Below, piece by piece: positions 1 through 9,121 of a stretch of DNA of 64,000 nucleotides; the first letter of the stretch is position 1; the number at the start of each line of letters is the position of its first letter. The position numbers and the translations under genes are program-made. A model generated the notes under the pieces. It had not been told where the DNA came from, made no database searches, and saw only the letters and a program-made list of their open reading frames with translations. The stretch is from Nannocystis sp. RBIL2 (GTDB lineage: Bacteria; Myxococcota_A; Polyangia; Nannocystales; Nannocystaceae). The stretch is from the NCBI RefSeq assembly GCF_026626745.1, contig NZ_JAPNJW010000002.1:3310151-3374150 (forward strand). Reading direction: 5' to 3'.

Positions 1-96
1 CATCACCGTGCCGATGCCTTCTTCCAGCTTCGCCGCCGGGTTCTTCGGCGGCTCGGGCGGCGCCTTCGGCGTCGCCATGAGGGACAGCATGCTCAT
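1..96 (-). CDS. partial N-terminus of a T6SS-linked protein of unknown function
   Basis: The first 32 codons of a minus-strand gene lie here; the rest is outside the window. The ATG at 94-96 overlaps the stop codon of the upstream TPR gene in an ATGA arrangement, and a GGAGGGG ribosome-binding site sits at about 101-109. The visible peptide begins MSMLSLMATPKAPPEPP and is rich in Pro, Ala and Lys, which looks like a flexible leader. Being translationally coupled to the TPR gene and downstream of vgrG, it is probably part of a VgrG cargo module, such as an effector, PAAR-like tip or adaptor. That role is inferred only from position; no domain can be recognised in the visible part. Confidence 0.6.
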   Translation of the reverse strand, partial: MSMLSLMATPKAPPEPPKNPAAKLEEGIGTVM

Positions 97-1283
97 GTCG
101 ACCCCTCCAGGAACGCCGCGATCTCGCGTCCGAGCCCGGCGGGCACGCGGCGCTGGCTCGTCGTCAGGCGCGGCCGCAGCTCGGCGAGCAGCGCGGCGTG
201 GGCGTGATCGCGGGCCACCTCCGCCGCCGCGAGGTAGCTCCTCGCCGCCGCCTCGTGGGCCCCTCGCAGCTCCTCCAGCCGCCCGCGCCACTGCAGCGCC
301 TGCGCGTGGCTGTTGGCGTCCGGAACGGCCATCGCGAGCCGCTGCGCCCCGTCGTAGAAAGTCTCGGCGTCGGCGCGGCGGCCGAGCTCGAAGTACAGCC
401 GCGCCAGGTTCTGCGTGATCGCTAGCATCAGCAGCGCCGCCCCGGTCCGGCTCGCCGGCACGAGCGCGCGCTCGTACCACGACACCGCCTCGCGCCTGTC
501 CTTTCGGGCAGATGCGACGTCGCCGATTCCGCTCAGCGCCAGCGCCGAGAGCACCGGGTTCGCGGCCGCCTCGGCCCAGGAGTACAGATCGCGGAAGCCG
601 GCGATCGCCTGGTCGTGGCGCCCGCTCGCCGCGTCGATCGCCGCCGACTGCAGCAGCGCCTGGGCCCGCCGCTCCGGCGGCGCCGTGGGGTCGTTCGCCT
701 CCTCCACCACGCCCGCCGCCAGCGCCGTCAGCGACAGGTCGACCGCGAGCGCGCGAGAGAACCGCGGCAGCTCGCCGAGCGCGGCGCCCGGCGGCGCGTG
801 GACGAAGATCCGCATCCGGTGAAACCACGGCGGCCAGCCCGGCTCCGCCGCGACCAGGGCTCGCGTGAACCCCAGCGCCTCCGCCTCCGCCTCGACCGTC
901 AGCGGGACGAGGATCGCCACCAGTCGCGGAGGACATGTCCTTTTGGGCAGGATGATGTCTCGCGCGAACTCTAGCGTCGACCGCACCCGCGCGACCGGGG
1001 GCCGCGCCGGATCGACGCACGCGAGGGGCAACTGCAGGGCGTCACCGGCCCGGTCGCGGGCGACCATCAAGCAGCCCTCGGCGACCGTCGCCGCGTACGC
1101 GTCGGCCGACGCGAACGGGTGCGGGAACGGCAAGAACACGTCGGACGACGCCGCGGCGAGCTCTTGCAGCGTCGAGTGGACCCACGGCAAAAAGTCGCGC
1201 TCGGCCTGCAGCACGCAGAGCCCGTGCTCGTGGCCGGTGATGAAGCCGGCGAGGTCCTGGCCGAGTCGCTGGAGCGTGCGCAT
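93..1283 (-). CDS. TPR-containing protein encoded next to vgrG
   Basis: This 396-residue protein has no signal peptide. The N-terminal half (about 1-200) is an unrecognised alpha/beta region; the C-terminal half (about 205-390) is helical with Ala-rich TPR-like pairs, for example around GIGDVASARKDRREAVSWYE and a following LARLYFELGRRADAETFYDG unit. It starts 6 bp after the vgrG stop and overlaps the next gene by 4 bp, so the three are probably co-transcribed. TPR proteins next to vgrG often act as loading adaptors or chaperones for effectors; that is an inference here. Two copies of the window's dispersed TGTCC/GGACA palindrome lie inside the gene at 495-511 and 931-950, both read in frame. 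Confidence 0.75.
   Translation of the reverse strand: MRTLQRLGQDLAGFITGHEHGLCVLQAERDFLPWVHSTLQELAAASSDVFLPFPHPFASADAYAATVAEGCLMVARDRAGDALQLPLACVDPARPPVARVRSTLEFARDIILPKRTCPPRLVAILVPLTVEAEAEALGFTRALVAAEPGWPPWFHRMRIFVHAPPGAALGELPRFSRALAVDLSLTALAAGVVEEANDPTAPPERRAQALLQSAAIDAASGRHDQAIAGFRDLYSWAEAAANPVLSALALSGIGDVASARKDRREAVSWYERALVPASRTGAALLMLAITQNLARLYFELGRRADAETFYDGAQRLAMAVPDANSHAQALQWRGRLEELRGAHEAAARSYLAAAEVARDHAHAALLAELRPRLTTSQRRVPAGLGREIAAFLEGST
495..511. repeat. dispersed TGTCC/GGACA element inside a gene
   Basis: CCTGTCC, TTTC loop, GGGCAG: one arm mismatch. It lies in frame in the TPR gene and encodes part of a charged turn between two helices. Confidence 0.5.
931..960. repeat. dispersed TGTCC/GGACA element inside a gene
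   Basis: GGACATGTCC followed by TTTT and GGGCAG, then a second ATGTCT at 955-960. In frame in the TPR gene. Confidence 0.5.
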
Positions 1284-1289
1284 CGGACC

Positions 1290-3614
1290 TCAGTTGATCT
1301 TGATCAGGGCGCCGGAGATCTCGTGCAGCCCGGTGGCCGTGCTGTTGATCTTCGTCCCCGAGCTGGAGATCGTCGGCCCCGAGATCTTGATGCCGTCGTC
1401 CTTGATCGTGATCGAGCTGGAACCGACCAGCAGCGTGATCTCCTTGGTGCCGGTCAGCACGATCGTCTCGGCCTGGACGACGACCGCCTCGCTGCCGACC
1501 GTGACCGCTTTGCCCGCGGCGATGTTGACCATGTCGCTCGAGGCCAGGGTCGCCTTGTCCTTGCTGCCCATTGTCAGGGTCGAATGCGACGACACCAGCG
1601 ACACGGCTTGCTTGCCCGACAGGCTCAGCGTGCTCGTCTGGGAGGCGAGGGAGGTCGCCTGCTTGCCGGCCAGGGTCAGCGTGTCCGTCTTCGCCCGGAT
1701 CGCCACCGCGGTCTGTGCCGTCGCCGTCAAGTCAGCCGTCTCGGCGGTGAGGGAGAGCCCGGTCTTCGCCGTCAGACCGATGTTCGCGGTCTGCGAGGTC
1801 GCCGTGATGGCCTGGTTCACCGTCATGGTGTGCGTCCCGGACTCGACGGTGAGCGAGCTGGCGCCCGACTGCACGGTCACGCTGCGGTCTTGCTTGATCG
1901 TCGTCGTGCTCTTGCCGGTGCTCACCGTCAGCGACTCGTCGCCCTCCGTCACGGTCACGCTGCGGTTGCCGGTGATCGTGAACGTCTGGTTGCCGCCGAC
2001 CGTGAACGTCTGGTCGACCGTCACCGCCCGGCTGTTGTTGTTGAGCACGACCTCGTTCAGGTCCTTCTGCGCGTGGAAGAACACCTCCTCGGCGCCCTTG
2101 CGATCCTCGAAGCGCAGCTCGTTGAAGCCGCCGCCGCCGGGCGAGCTCTCCGACTTGATGGTGCTCTTGGTCTTCTCGTCGGGCAGCGGATAGGGGGTCG
2201 CGTTCTCGCCGTGGTACACGCGCCCGGTGACGATCGGCCGGTCGGGGTCGCCCTCGATGAAGTCGACCAGCACCTCATGGCCGATCCGCGGGAGGAACAT
2301 CGAGCCCCAGCCGGCGCCGGCCCAGCCTTGCGACACCCGCACCCAGCATGACGACCGCTCGTCGTGCTGATCCAGCCGGTCCCAGTGGAACTGGACCAGC
2401 ACGCGGCCCTGCTCGTCGACGTGGATGTCCTCGCCCGCCGGGCCGACCACCGTCGCCGACTGGACGCCGCGCACGACCGGCCGCGGCGTCGCGCGTGGCG
2501 GCCGCAGCGGCACGGGCTTGTCGACGCACACGAACTGATTGCCGTAGTGGAACGTGCCGTCGGCGGCGTCCTCGTCGAGCGCCTGCGTCTGCGTACCCTG
2601 GTGAATCACCTGCGTGAGCACGCGGGCGCCGTTGAGATCGGGGCGGTGGTGCCCCTCGACGGTGAACACGTGCCCCGGCACCAGGCGCATGCAGTCGCTC
2701 TCGCCCGACGCCTGGCGGCGCATCACCTGCAGCTCCTCGAGCCGGATCTTCGCCATCGACTGCCCGTGATGCGGGCCCCCGGCGCTCGGATCCTGAAACT
2801 CGCCCGGATAGTCGTAGATCTCGAGGTCGACGTCACGCTTGCCGCTCGCGTCGGCCTCGGTCTTCTGCGTCGGCTTGTGGAAGTTGAAGTCGCGCAGCGA
2901 CACCTTGCCCGGCCGCACCCGCTCGACCAGCCGCAGCGCGCTGACGTGTTCGCGGTCGCGCAGCTCGCCGCTCTCGTGGTTCCACACCGTCGACTCGCCG
3001 GCGATCGTCGGGTGGGCCAGCGAATGGTCGGCGAGCACCATGATCGCGCGCGACTCCCGGTGCTCGAAGAAATAGTGGATCCCGTCCTCCTCGAGCAGCC
3101 GACATACGAACGCCAGGTCGCTCTCGCGGTATTGCACGCAATAGTTCCGCGGCTCGTAGGCGGCCGCGAGCTCGAAGCGGAAGTCCTCCCTGCTCAATCC
3201 GGCGTCCTTGAACACGGTCGCCACGACCTCGGCGGTCGTCTTGTTCTGGAAGATCCGGCTGCCTCGACGGTGCAACAGCCGCCACACCCGCGGGACGAGG
3301 AGCAGCTCGTAAAGCTGATAGCGCCGCGAATTGCCGGTGTACTCGACGCTGGCGATCTCGCCGTGGACGAGGCGAGGCGGCCCGAGCCCGTCCAGCTGCA
3401 GGGTCGCCGCTTTCCCGACTATTTGCGCGAGATCGAGCTCCCCTGCAGCGAACTCGACCTTGAATTCGTATAGCTCGCTGACGCCCTCGCGCCCGCTGAA
3501 ACGGACCACTCTGGGGAGCTCGGCGATACCATCGATGGTGAGCGAAAACGGGGCTCGACCACCGAGTAGCGTCGAAACGACGTTGGATACGCTGTTCACC
3601 GAGAATACCCCCAC
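1290..3614 (-). CDS. vgrG: type VI secretion system tip protein VgrG
   Basis: The 774-residue product is a VgrG spike: the trimeric tip of the T6SS tube, equivalent to the phage gp27-gp5 hub. Residues about 20-380 match the gp27-like Vgr region (SELYEFKVEF, then YCVQYRESDLAFVCRLLEEDG, a typical VgrG signature, shown here in two pieces: YCVQYRESDL and AFVCRLLEEDG). Residues about 390-490 form the OB-fold gp5 part, with GRVLVQFHWDR and GWGSMFLPRIGHEVLVDF motifs. The rest is a long beta-helix of Thr/Val-rich repeats (TVGGNQTFTITGNRSVTV and similar) ending GALIKIN. The start is the GTG at 3614, with no strong ribosome-binding site. Two genes follow tightly downstream, as in VgrG cargo islands. 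No catalytic C-terminal extension is seen. Confidence 0.95.
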   Translation of the reverse strand: MGVFSVNSVSNVVSTLLGGRAPFSLTIDGIAELPRVVRFSGREGVSELYEFKVEFAAGELDLAQIVGKAATLQLDGLGPPRLVHGEIASVEYTGNSRRYQLYELLLVPRVWRLLHRRGSRIFQNKTTAEVVATVFKDAGLSREDFRFELAAAYEPRNYCVQYRESDLAFVCRLLEEDGIHYFFEHRESRAIMVLADHSLAHPTIAGESTVWNHESGELRDREHVSALRLVERVRPGKVSLRDFNFHKPTQKTEADASGKRDVDLEIYDYPGEFQDPSAGGPHHGQSMAKIRLEELQVMRRQASGESDCMRLVPGHVFTVEGHHRPDLNGARVLTQVIHQGTQTQALDEDAADGTFHYGNQFVCVDKPVPLRPPRATPRPVVRGVQSATVVGPAGEDIHVDEQGRVLVQFHWDRLDQHDERSSCWVRVSQGWAGAGWGSMFLPRIGHEVLVDFIEGDPDRPIVTGRVYHGENATPYPLPDEKTKSTIKSESSPGGGGFNELRFEDRKGAEEVFFHAQKDLNEVVLNNNSRAVTVDQTFTVGGNQTFTITGNRSVTVTEGDESLTVSTGKSTTTIKQDRSVTVQSGASSLTVESGTHTMTVNQAITATSQTANIGLTAKTGLSLTAETADLTATAQTAVAIRAKTDTLTLAGKQATSLASQTSTLSLSGKQAVSLVSSHSTLTMGSKDKATLASSDMVNIAAGKAVTVGSEAVVVQAETIVLTGTKEITLLVGSSSITIKDDGIKISGPTISSSGTKINSTATGLHEISGALIKIN

Positions 3615-3908
3615 CGCGCATCATGCTTCGGCCTTCGGCCGGCAGCGAGGCGAAAAGGTACACACAGATCAACCAGGATTGCAACGAGTTTGCGCCGCCG
3701 AAGCGGCAATCATGAAACGAGACCGCATCCGCGCATGCGCCGGGTTCGAAAGCTCGCACGATCGTGCATGAGCACCGGCCCGCGGTCCTCTTTACAGTGC
3801 TCACACGCCGCGAGCGACGGCGCCCGCCGGGCGCGGAGCTGAACATCTCCACCGCCCCTACAACAACCGAGGTGAGCGCCTCGCTGCGCGAGCGCCCGCG
3901 TCCCACAT

Positions 3909-5660
3909 TCACTGCGGCGGGATGCACACCTCGCCGCCGGCGGCGATCTGCGCCTGCGTGCGGTACGTGTTGAGCTTCGTCCAGTGCGGCGGCTCGAACT
4001 GCGGGATGGTCCCGTCTTCGCGGACGTTCGTCACGTGATAGGTGTGCTGATTCCAGATCCGCCGACCCTGGACCCACCGGTCCTGGATGTCGCGCACTGC
4101 CTGGACCGTGAACGGCACCACCCCGCCGTTGAGCAGCGTGTTGGAGACCACGAGGATCTCCGACGAGCCGTCGTTGTCGATGTCGGCGACCACCGGGTAT
4201 TCGATGATCGTGCCCGACAGGTGCGGTGTGTCCATCAGCGGCGAGCCCATCTCGTCGAACACCCACACCGTGTGCTCGTCGGCGTAGATCGCCTGGGCCT
4301 TGCCGCCGCCGAGGAAGTCGAACGCGGTGCCGCCGGCCTGGCCGCTCTGGTCGATCACCGCCGCCTGCCACAACAGCGCCTGGTTGGTCTCGTAGACCCC
4401 GTAGAAGTTGGGCGCGCTGACGCCGAATTCGGGCGCGGCGTCGCCGTCGAGGTCGTGGATGTTGATCGGCCGGCTGAGGTCGTTCTGACCGTTGGGCGTG
4501 AAGTTCCAGACCAGCGTGCCGTCGTGCTGGCGCAGCTCGATCTTGTTGTCGAGGGCCAGCAGCACCTCGGGCTGCGGGTCGGCGTCGAGGTTGGCGATCT
4601 GCGGGAAGATCCACCCGAATTGATTGGTGTCGTACCAGGTGCTGCCGTCGGCGTGGAACGCCGCGCCGCCGACCAGCACCTCGAGGCCGGGCTGACCGTC
4701 GAGGTCGGCGATGGCCGAGGCGTTGTAGGACGAGTCGTTGCCGCGGGTCCAGATCTCGACGCCGTTGTGATCATACAACTTGGCGCCGGCGACGATCTCG
4801 ACGTCACCGTCCTGATCGATGTCTGCCAGCGCGATCGAGCCCGACTGCGAGCCGGGCCACGAGGTGTTGCTCTTCCACTTGACCTGGCCGTCGTGTTCGA
4901 AGGCGATCAGGCGGCCGCCCGAGCCCGGCTCGATGGCGACGATCTCGGCGATGCCGTCACCGTCGATGTCGCCGGCCGCCGGCGTGCCGCCGAACTGCAC
5001 CATCTCGGAGGCGAAGAAGTGAACCGCTCCGGTCGCGCCGTCGAGCACGTAGAGCCGCGACGGCGGCACGTCGGAGCCCTGGTCGGGCCCCGCAACCACC
5101 ACCACGTCGGGGATGTCGCACAGATCGATCTCCCCGTCGGCGTTGTCGTCGGTCAGGTTGACGACGAGCGGCATGACGATGCAGTTCTCGAACCCGGGCG
5201 GGCCCGTGAACGTCCACTGCGCCTCGGGCTCGAACGAGTCGGGCGGCGCCTTGTCGGTGCAGTCGCCGATCGCGTCCATGTCGTCGACGACCTTGCACGA
5301 CGACGGCGGAGCCCCGAAGTCGGCGCTGCTCGGCATGTCGAACTTGACCGCGCCGGTGTCGTCGGTGGTCGAGCTGCTGGTGCCCGCTGACGGATCGGTC
5401 GGCCCGGTGGTGCTGGTCGTCGTCCCGCTCATCGTCCCCGGGTTCCCGGTCGACGTCCCGCTCTCGCTGTCCGAGCCGCCCTCCGTGGTGCTCGTCGACG
5501 TCGGCGCGTCCATGGTCGGCTGGACGTTGCTCGTGCTCACCGTGGTCGCCGTCGTCGTCTGGCCCGCGGTCGCCTGGCCGCCGTCATCGCCACAACCGAC
5601 GACTGCGAGCGCGAGCGAGCTGGTGGCGAGGACGTGAGCGACGAGCGTGCGGGACGACAT
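3909..5660 (-). CDS. FG-GAP/VCBS-repeat lipoprotein
   Basis: The start at 5660 gives a 583-residue protein with a lipoprotein signal (MSSRTLVAHVLATSS... LAVVGC), then about 80 residues of Thr/Ser/Gly linker. The remainder carries FG-GAP/VCBS calcium-binding repeats of the form D-I-D-G-D-G...E-I, seen as DIDGDGIAEIVAI, DIDQDGDVEIVAG, DLDGQPGLEVLVG, NLDADPQPEVLLAL, DLDGDAAPEFGV and DIDNDGSSEILVV. This predicts a seven-bladed, integrin-alpha-like beta-propeller on the outer membrane surface. It is a single gene with its own promoter region upstream. Function is unknown; proteins of this type in myxobacteria are generally of undetermined adhesive or structural role. The longer upstream reading frame is Arg-rich and is not believed to be coding. 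Confidence 0.85.
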   Translation of the reverse strand: MSSRTLVAHVLATSSLALAVVGCGDDGGQATAGQTTTATTVSTSNVQPTMDAPTSTSTTEGGSDSESGTSTGNPGTMSGTTTSTTGPTDPSAGTSSSTTDDTGAVKFDMPSSADFGAPPSSCKVVDDMDAIGDCTDKAPPDSFEPEAQWTFTGPPGFENCIVMPLVVNLTDDNADGEIDLCDIPDVVVVAGPDQGSDVPPSRLYVLDGATGAVHFFASEMVQFGGTPAAGDIDGDGIAEIVAIEPGSGGRLIAFEHDGQVKWKSNTSWPGSQSGSIALADIDQDGDVEIVAGAKLYDHNGVEIWTRGNDSSYNASAIADLDGQPGLEVLVGGAAFHADGSTWYDTNQFGWIFPQIANLDADPQPEVLLALDNKIELRQHDGTLVWNFTPNGQNDLSRPINIHDLDGDAAPEFGVSAPNFYGVYETNQALLWQAAVIDQSGQAGGTAFDFLGGGKAQAIYADEHTVWVFDEMGSPLMDTPHLSGTIIEYPVVADIDNDGSSEILVVSNTLLNGGVVPFTVQAVRDIQDRWVQGRRIWNQHTYHVTNVREDGTIPQFEPPHWTKLNTYRTQAQIAAGGEVCIPPQ

Positions 5661-5746
5661 CGCCGGGCATCGTACACCACGCCCGGGGCGGCCCGGCGTC
5701 CGCCAGCGCGGCTCGACCGCGCGCAGGCCCGTGGCGCGGTCTCGTC

Positions 5747-6436
5747 TCACGCCCCGGGTGCGATGAATCGATCGATCGACACCAGCCCCGGCGGAGGCTC
5801 GGAGGCGAACTCGCGACGGAGGATCTCCGGGCTCGTGAACAGCTTGAAGCCGCAGATCCATATCGGCTGCTCGCGGTCGAGCTCGTGCGCTGCGGGCTCG
5901 ACCGCGAGGTCGAGCGCGGCGTCGATCTCCTGCAGGCACCGCTCGAGGCGCGGGCCGTTGAGATCGGCGAGCTCGACCTGCCACTCGAAGCCGAAGCTGC
6001 GGTCGAGCGCGATGGGCGTCCACAGGCTCTTGCGCGTGACCACCGAGAACTCGCGCTCGCCGAGCCGGAGGTCTTGCAGCGAGATCAGGCCGTCCTGCCG
6101 CACGCGAGCGCCGTCGGGGCGCGCGACCAGACCGTGGCCGCCGATCTCGTCGAGGTACGGGCCGACCTCGCCGGCATCGATCAGCGCAGCGAGCCGCTCG
6201 ACGAACGCCTCGACCGAGTCGACCTCGAACGCGATCCGCCGCCCGCCGTCATGGACATGAGTCGGGATCAGCAGCTCGTGCCGCGCAGTGATCGCCAGGA
6301 TCGCCAGCACGTCGTCGAGCAGCCCCCGTGACGCCTGCGCCGGTCGCTCCGGATCGGGAGCGAAGCGCCAGCTGAGCGAGAAGAAGCTGTCGGCGTAGGG
6401 TTCGCGCGTCGCATCGACGGTGAGCGCGTCGGCCAT
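5747..6436 (-). CDS. conserved hypothetical protein
   Basis: The start at 6436 (MADALTVDATREPYADSFF) gives a 229-residue, soluble acidic protein with no signal peptide or membrane segment. It contains a long helical region around DSVEAFVERLAALIDAGEVG and a C-terminal beta-rich part with WICGFKLFTSPEILRREFA. I do not recognise the family. The gene lies on the same strand as the aminotransferase gene upstream of it, separated by 49 bp, so the two might be co-transcribed. Codon use is like that of the neighbouring genes, with GC-rich third positions. Confidence 0.7.
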   Translation of the reverse strand: MADALTVDATREPYADSFFSLSWRFAPDPERPAQASRGLLDDVLAILAITARHELLIPTHVHDGGRRIAFEVDSVEAFVERLAALIDAGEVGPYLDEIGGHGLVARPDGARVRQDGLISLQDLRLGEREFSVVTRKSLWTPIALDRSFGFEWQVELADLNGPRLERCLQEIDAALDLAVEPAAHELDREQPIWICGFKLFTSPEILRREFASEPPPGLVSIDRFIAPGA

Positions 6437-6485
6437 GGCGCGACCGATGATAACCGAGCCTCGTCGTCGCTGCGTCGATGCGCCC

Positions 6486-7670
6486 TCAGACCGCGCGCAA
6501 CGACTTGCCGAGCCGCGCCACCGCCTCGGCGATCCGGTCCGGGGACTGATTCGAGAACGACAGGCGCAGGTAGTTGCGCGGCGCATCGCCCGGGAAGAAC
6601 GCGGCCCCGGGCTCGAACGCCACCCCCGCCTCGATCGCCCGGGCCAGCAACGCGTCGGCCGCCAGCGCCTCCGGCAGCGTCACCCACACCGAGAAGCCGC
6701 ACGTCGGCCGCGTCCACCGCACCTCCGCCGGCATGTGCTCCGCGAGCGACTGCAGCATCGCGTCGCGTCGCTCGCGGTAGCGCGGCAGGCAGCGGGCCAC
6801 GTGCGCGTCGAGGTCGTGCCGCTCGAGGTAGCTCGACAGCGCCATCTGGCCGAGAGTGTTGGTCTGCAGATCGGCGATTCCCTTGAGCAGCACCAGCTGA
6901 GCAGTGACCACGGGCGGCGCGACGATCCACCCGACCCGCAGCCCGGGCGTCAACGCCTTTGAAAACGTGCCGACGAGGATCACCCGCTCCTCCGCGCCAG
7001 GGTAGCTGCGCAGCGGCCGGCGCGGCTCGTCGAACTGGATCCGCCCGTACGCGTCGTCCTCGATGATGAGGGCGTCGTGCGCACGGCTGAGCTCGACGAG
7101 TGACTCGCAGGCCTCGGGGCTCAGCGACGAGCCGCTCGGGTTGTGGCCCGCGGGCGCGAGGTACAAGAGGCTCTTCTCGGCCCCTCGCACCAGCGCGCGC
7201 ACTGCCGCGAGGTCGAGCCCGTCCTCGCCGCGCGCCAGCGGGACCATCCGCGGCCGCTGCAGCCCGAACACCTCGATCGCCGCGACGTAGGTCGGCGACT
7301 CGATGCCCAGCGCGTCGCCCGGGCGCAGCAGCAGCCGCGCCAGCAGATCGAGCGCCTGCTGAGCACCGCTGGTGATCAGCAATTCGTCCTGCGCGACGTC
7401 GACGCCTCGCTCGCGCAGCATCGCCGCGACCTGCTCGCGCAGCGGCCCGTAGCCCTCGGGCCACTGGTACTGCAGCGCCTCGCGGCCGTGCTCCCGCATG
7501 ACCTGCTCGAGCGCCTCGGCCAGCGCCGCGCGCGGGAACAAATCTTCCCCGGGCAGCCCGCCCGCCAGCGACAGCACCTCCTCGCGCGTCGCCGCCGACT
7601 TCAGCAGCCGCTCGACCTCCGGCGGCTGCCGCGGCGAGATCCACTGCGTGAACGGGAACCGGACGGCCAC
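6486..7670 (-). CDS. PLP-dependent class I/II aminotransferase, 2-aminoadipate/MocR type
   Basis: The 394-residue product is a fold-type I PLP enzyme of the 2-aminoadipate/kynurenine aminotransferase group, without the N-terminal GntR helix-turn-helix that MocR regulators have. Visible motifs are LSLAGGLPGEDLFP near the N-terminus, YQWPEGYGPLREQVA, the GAQQALDLLARLL cofactor loop, the Asn/Pro motif APAGHNPSG, the Asp motif IIEDDAYG, and the PLP lysine in GTFSKALTPGLRVGW. The C-terminal Arg that binds the substrate carboxylate is in YLRLSFSN. It should transfer the amino group of an aromatic or branched amino acid, or aminoadipate, to 2-oxoglutarate. The start at the GTG at 7670 is a choice; an upstream Arg-rich extension to 7808 is unlikely to be translated. 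Confidence 0.85.
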   Translation of the reverse strand: MAVRFPFTQWISPRQPPEVERLLKSAATREEVLSLAGGLPGEDLFPRAALAEALEQVMREHGREALQYQWPEGYGPLREQVAAMLRERGVDVAQDELLITSGAQQALDLLARLLLRPGDALGIESPTYVAAIEVFGLQRPRMVPLARGEDGLDLAAVRALVRGAEKSLLYLAPAGHNPSGSSLSPEACESLVELSRAHDALIIEDDAYGRIQFDEPRRPLRSYPGAEERVILVGTFSKALTPGLRVGWIVAPPVVTAQLVLLKGIADLQTNTLGQMALSSYLERHDLDAHVARCLPRYRERRDAMLQSLAEHMPAEVRWTRPTCGFSVWVTLPEALAADALLARAIEAGVAFEPGAAFFPGDAPRNYLRLSFSNQSPDRIAEAVARLGKSLRAV

Positions 7671-7850
7671 GCGCGGTTTTTTTGCGGCAGCCCGCGGACT
7701 GTCAAGTCGGCGCCCGGCGCCAGCCGCTCTGCTCGACCACGGCGGCCCCGCGGCCCGCACCAGCCGGGCGCTCGAGCGCGCGGCGCAACTCGCGGCGGCG
7801 GGACGCATCAGCGTCGCGGTAGCGATCGAAGCCCGCCTGAAAATTCGCGT

Positions 7851-8819
7851 TCACGCGCGGGGGGTCCGCGGCGCCGACCGCATCGCGTAGGCGATGCCGT
7901 GCTCGAGGCTCGGCAACGTGCGCGCGCCGCCGAAATCGGCCTCGAGGTCGACGAGCGTGCGGGCGACGTCGGGGCCGATGCCCGTGAGCACCAACTCCGC
8001 ACCGAGCAGCTTGACCGCACGGGCGATGTCGGCGAGCGCCCGCGCGGCATCGGTGTCGACCCGCGGTACGCCGGTGACGTCGAGCAGCACGAATGCGGCC
8101 CGCCGCGCCTGCACGCCGTCGAGGATCGTCTCGAGCAAGCGGCTGGCGCGGTCGGCATCGACGTCGCCGATCAGCGGGACGGCGACGACGTGGCGGGCGA
8201 TCGGCACCAGCGGGGTCGACAGCGCCTGCAGCGTCGCGCTCTGGGCCTCGATGACCTGCTGCTGCAGCGCGGCGCTCTCGGCCGCGGCGACCTCGAGCGC
8301 GACGGTCCGCTCATGCACCCGGGCCTCGAGCTCGCGGTTCAGCCGCAGCACCGCCTCGCGGTCGCGGCGCTGCTCGCTGATGTTGCGAACGACGACGATC
8401 AGCTCGTCGTCGCTGAGCCGGATCAGCCGCGCCTCGTACCACTCGACCGAGCTGCCGAGGTCGAGCGAGTACTCCATCCGGGCCTTGCCCGCCGGGCCTG
8501 ACGTCTCCGCGAGTGCTTGGACGGTGAGCGCGCCGACGTCGGGCGGCAGTACGTCCTGCATGCGCTTGCCGAGGAACACTTCGGGCTGGACGTAGAGCGG
8601 ACTGGTCGGGCTGGCGAGGTAGTTCGTGATCGTGCCGTCGACGCGGAGCTGGAAGAACAGGTCCGGCACCGCGCGGTAGATGTTCTCGAGCGCCGTCGCG
8701 AGCTTGAGTCGGTCCTCGACCGCTCGCTGCGCCCCGGCGGCGTCGCGCTCGAGCCGAGCGATTTCCTCGCGGAGTCGCTGATTTTCGGCGTGCAGGTCGG
8801 CGAGCGTCGGGTCTTCCAT
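7851..8819 (-). CDS. PAS-STAS protein, RsbR-like stressosome component
   Basis: The 322-residue product has a coiled-coil leader (LHAENQRLREEIARLERDAA), a PAS sensor domain (about 45-165), a helical linker with NRELEARVHERTVALE, and a C-terminal STAS domain (about 205-315) of RsbR type (PIARHVVAVPLIGDVDADRA). The two Thr positions that are kinase targets in RsbR occur in VPRVDTDAA and ELVLTGI. Such proteins sense a signal through PAS and relay it by Thr phosphorylation of the STAS domain. No RsbT or RsbS partner is encoded nearby, so the kinase would have to be elsewhere. A second protein of the same type is at 15143-16354. The ATG at 8819 is preferred over the GTG at 8828. Confidence 0.85.
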   Translation of the reverse strand: MEDPTLADLHAENQRLREEIARLERDAAGAQRAVEDRLKLATALENIYRAVPDLFFQLRVDGTITNYLASPTSPLYVQPEVFLGKRMQDVLPPDVGALTVQALAETSGPAGKARMEYSLDLGSSVEWYEARLIRLSDDELIVVVRNISEQRRDREAVLRLNRELEARVHERTVALEVAAAESAALQQQVIEAQSATLQALSTPLVPIARHVVAVPLIGDVDADRASRLLETILDGVQARRAAFVLLDVTGVPRVDTDAARALADIARAVKLLGAELVLTGIGPDVARTLVDLEADFGGARTLPSLEHGIAYAMRSAPRTPRA

Positions 8820-9121
8820 GAGGGGCACACGACGATAGCCGAGCGCTGCCGTTGCAGATAGATCGACGGGTGCGGGCGGGTGCGCGATCTCGAGGGCTCG
8901 TTCCGAGGCGACCCAGTCGACGGCGGGTGCGTCATGGGCGGGTGACGTCCGCGGTCTGGCTCTTCGGGCAGGTGAGACTTGTGTGGGTGCAGATCACCTC
9001 GCACACCCGGCGACCAGGCCGAGAAGCGTGTAGTCACCCTGCGCGTCGTCAGCATTTCCTCTGACTCACCGCCCAGTCCCCCGGACAGGCCGGCGGTGAG
9101 CTCCGATGTGGAGCGTCCTGT
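8820..9121. other. 302-bp gap between two minus-strand genes
   Basis: No gene is seen. The gap holds the promoter region of the PAS-STAS gene and the end of the dienelactone hydrolase gene. It contains one degenerate dispersed element (8955-8972) and a short GGTGAG motif repeated three times (about 8971, 9093 and 9126). Confidence 0.5.
8955..8972. repeat. degenerate dispersed element, intergenic
   Basis: TCTGGC, TCTTC loop, GGGCAGG: two arm mismatches relative to TGTCC/GGACA. It is followed by GTGAGAC, as other copies are followed by GTCACTC or CTCACCC. Confidence 0.4.

Noticed and set aside
2833..4614. Minus-strand frame bridging vgrG and the FG-GAP gene
   Set aside because: Out-of-frame shadow of both genes, crossing the gap without a start signal.
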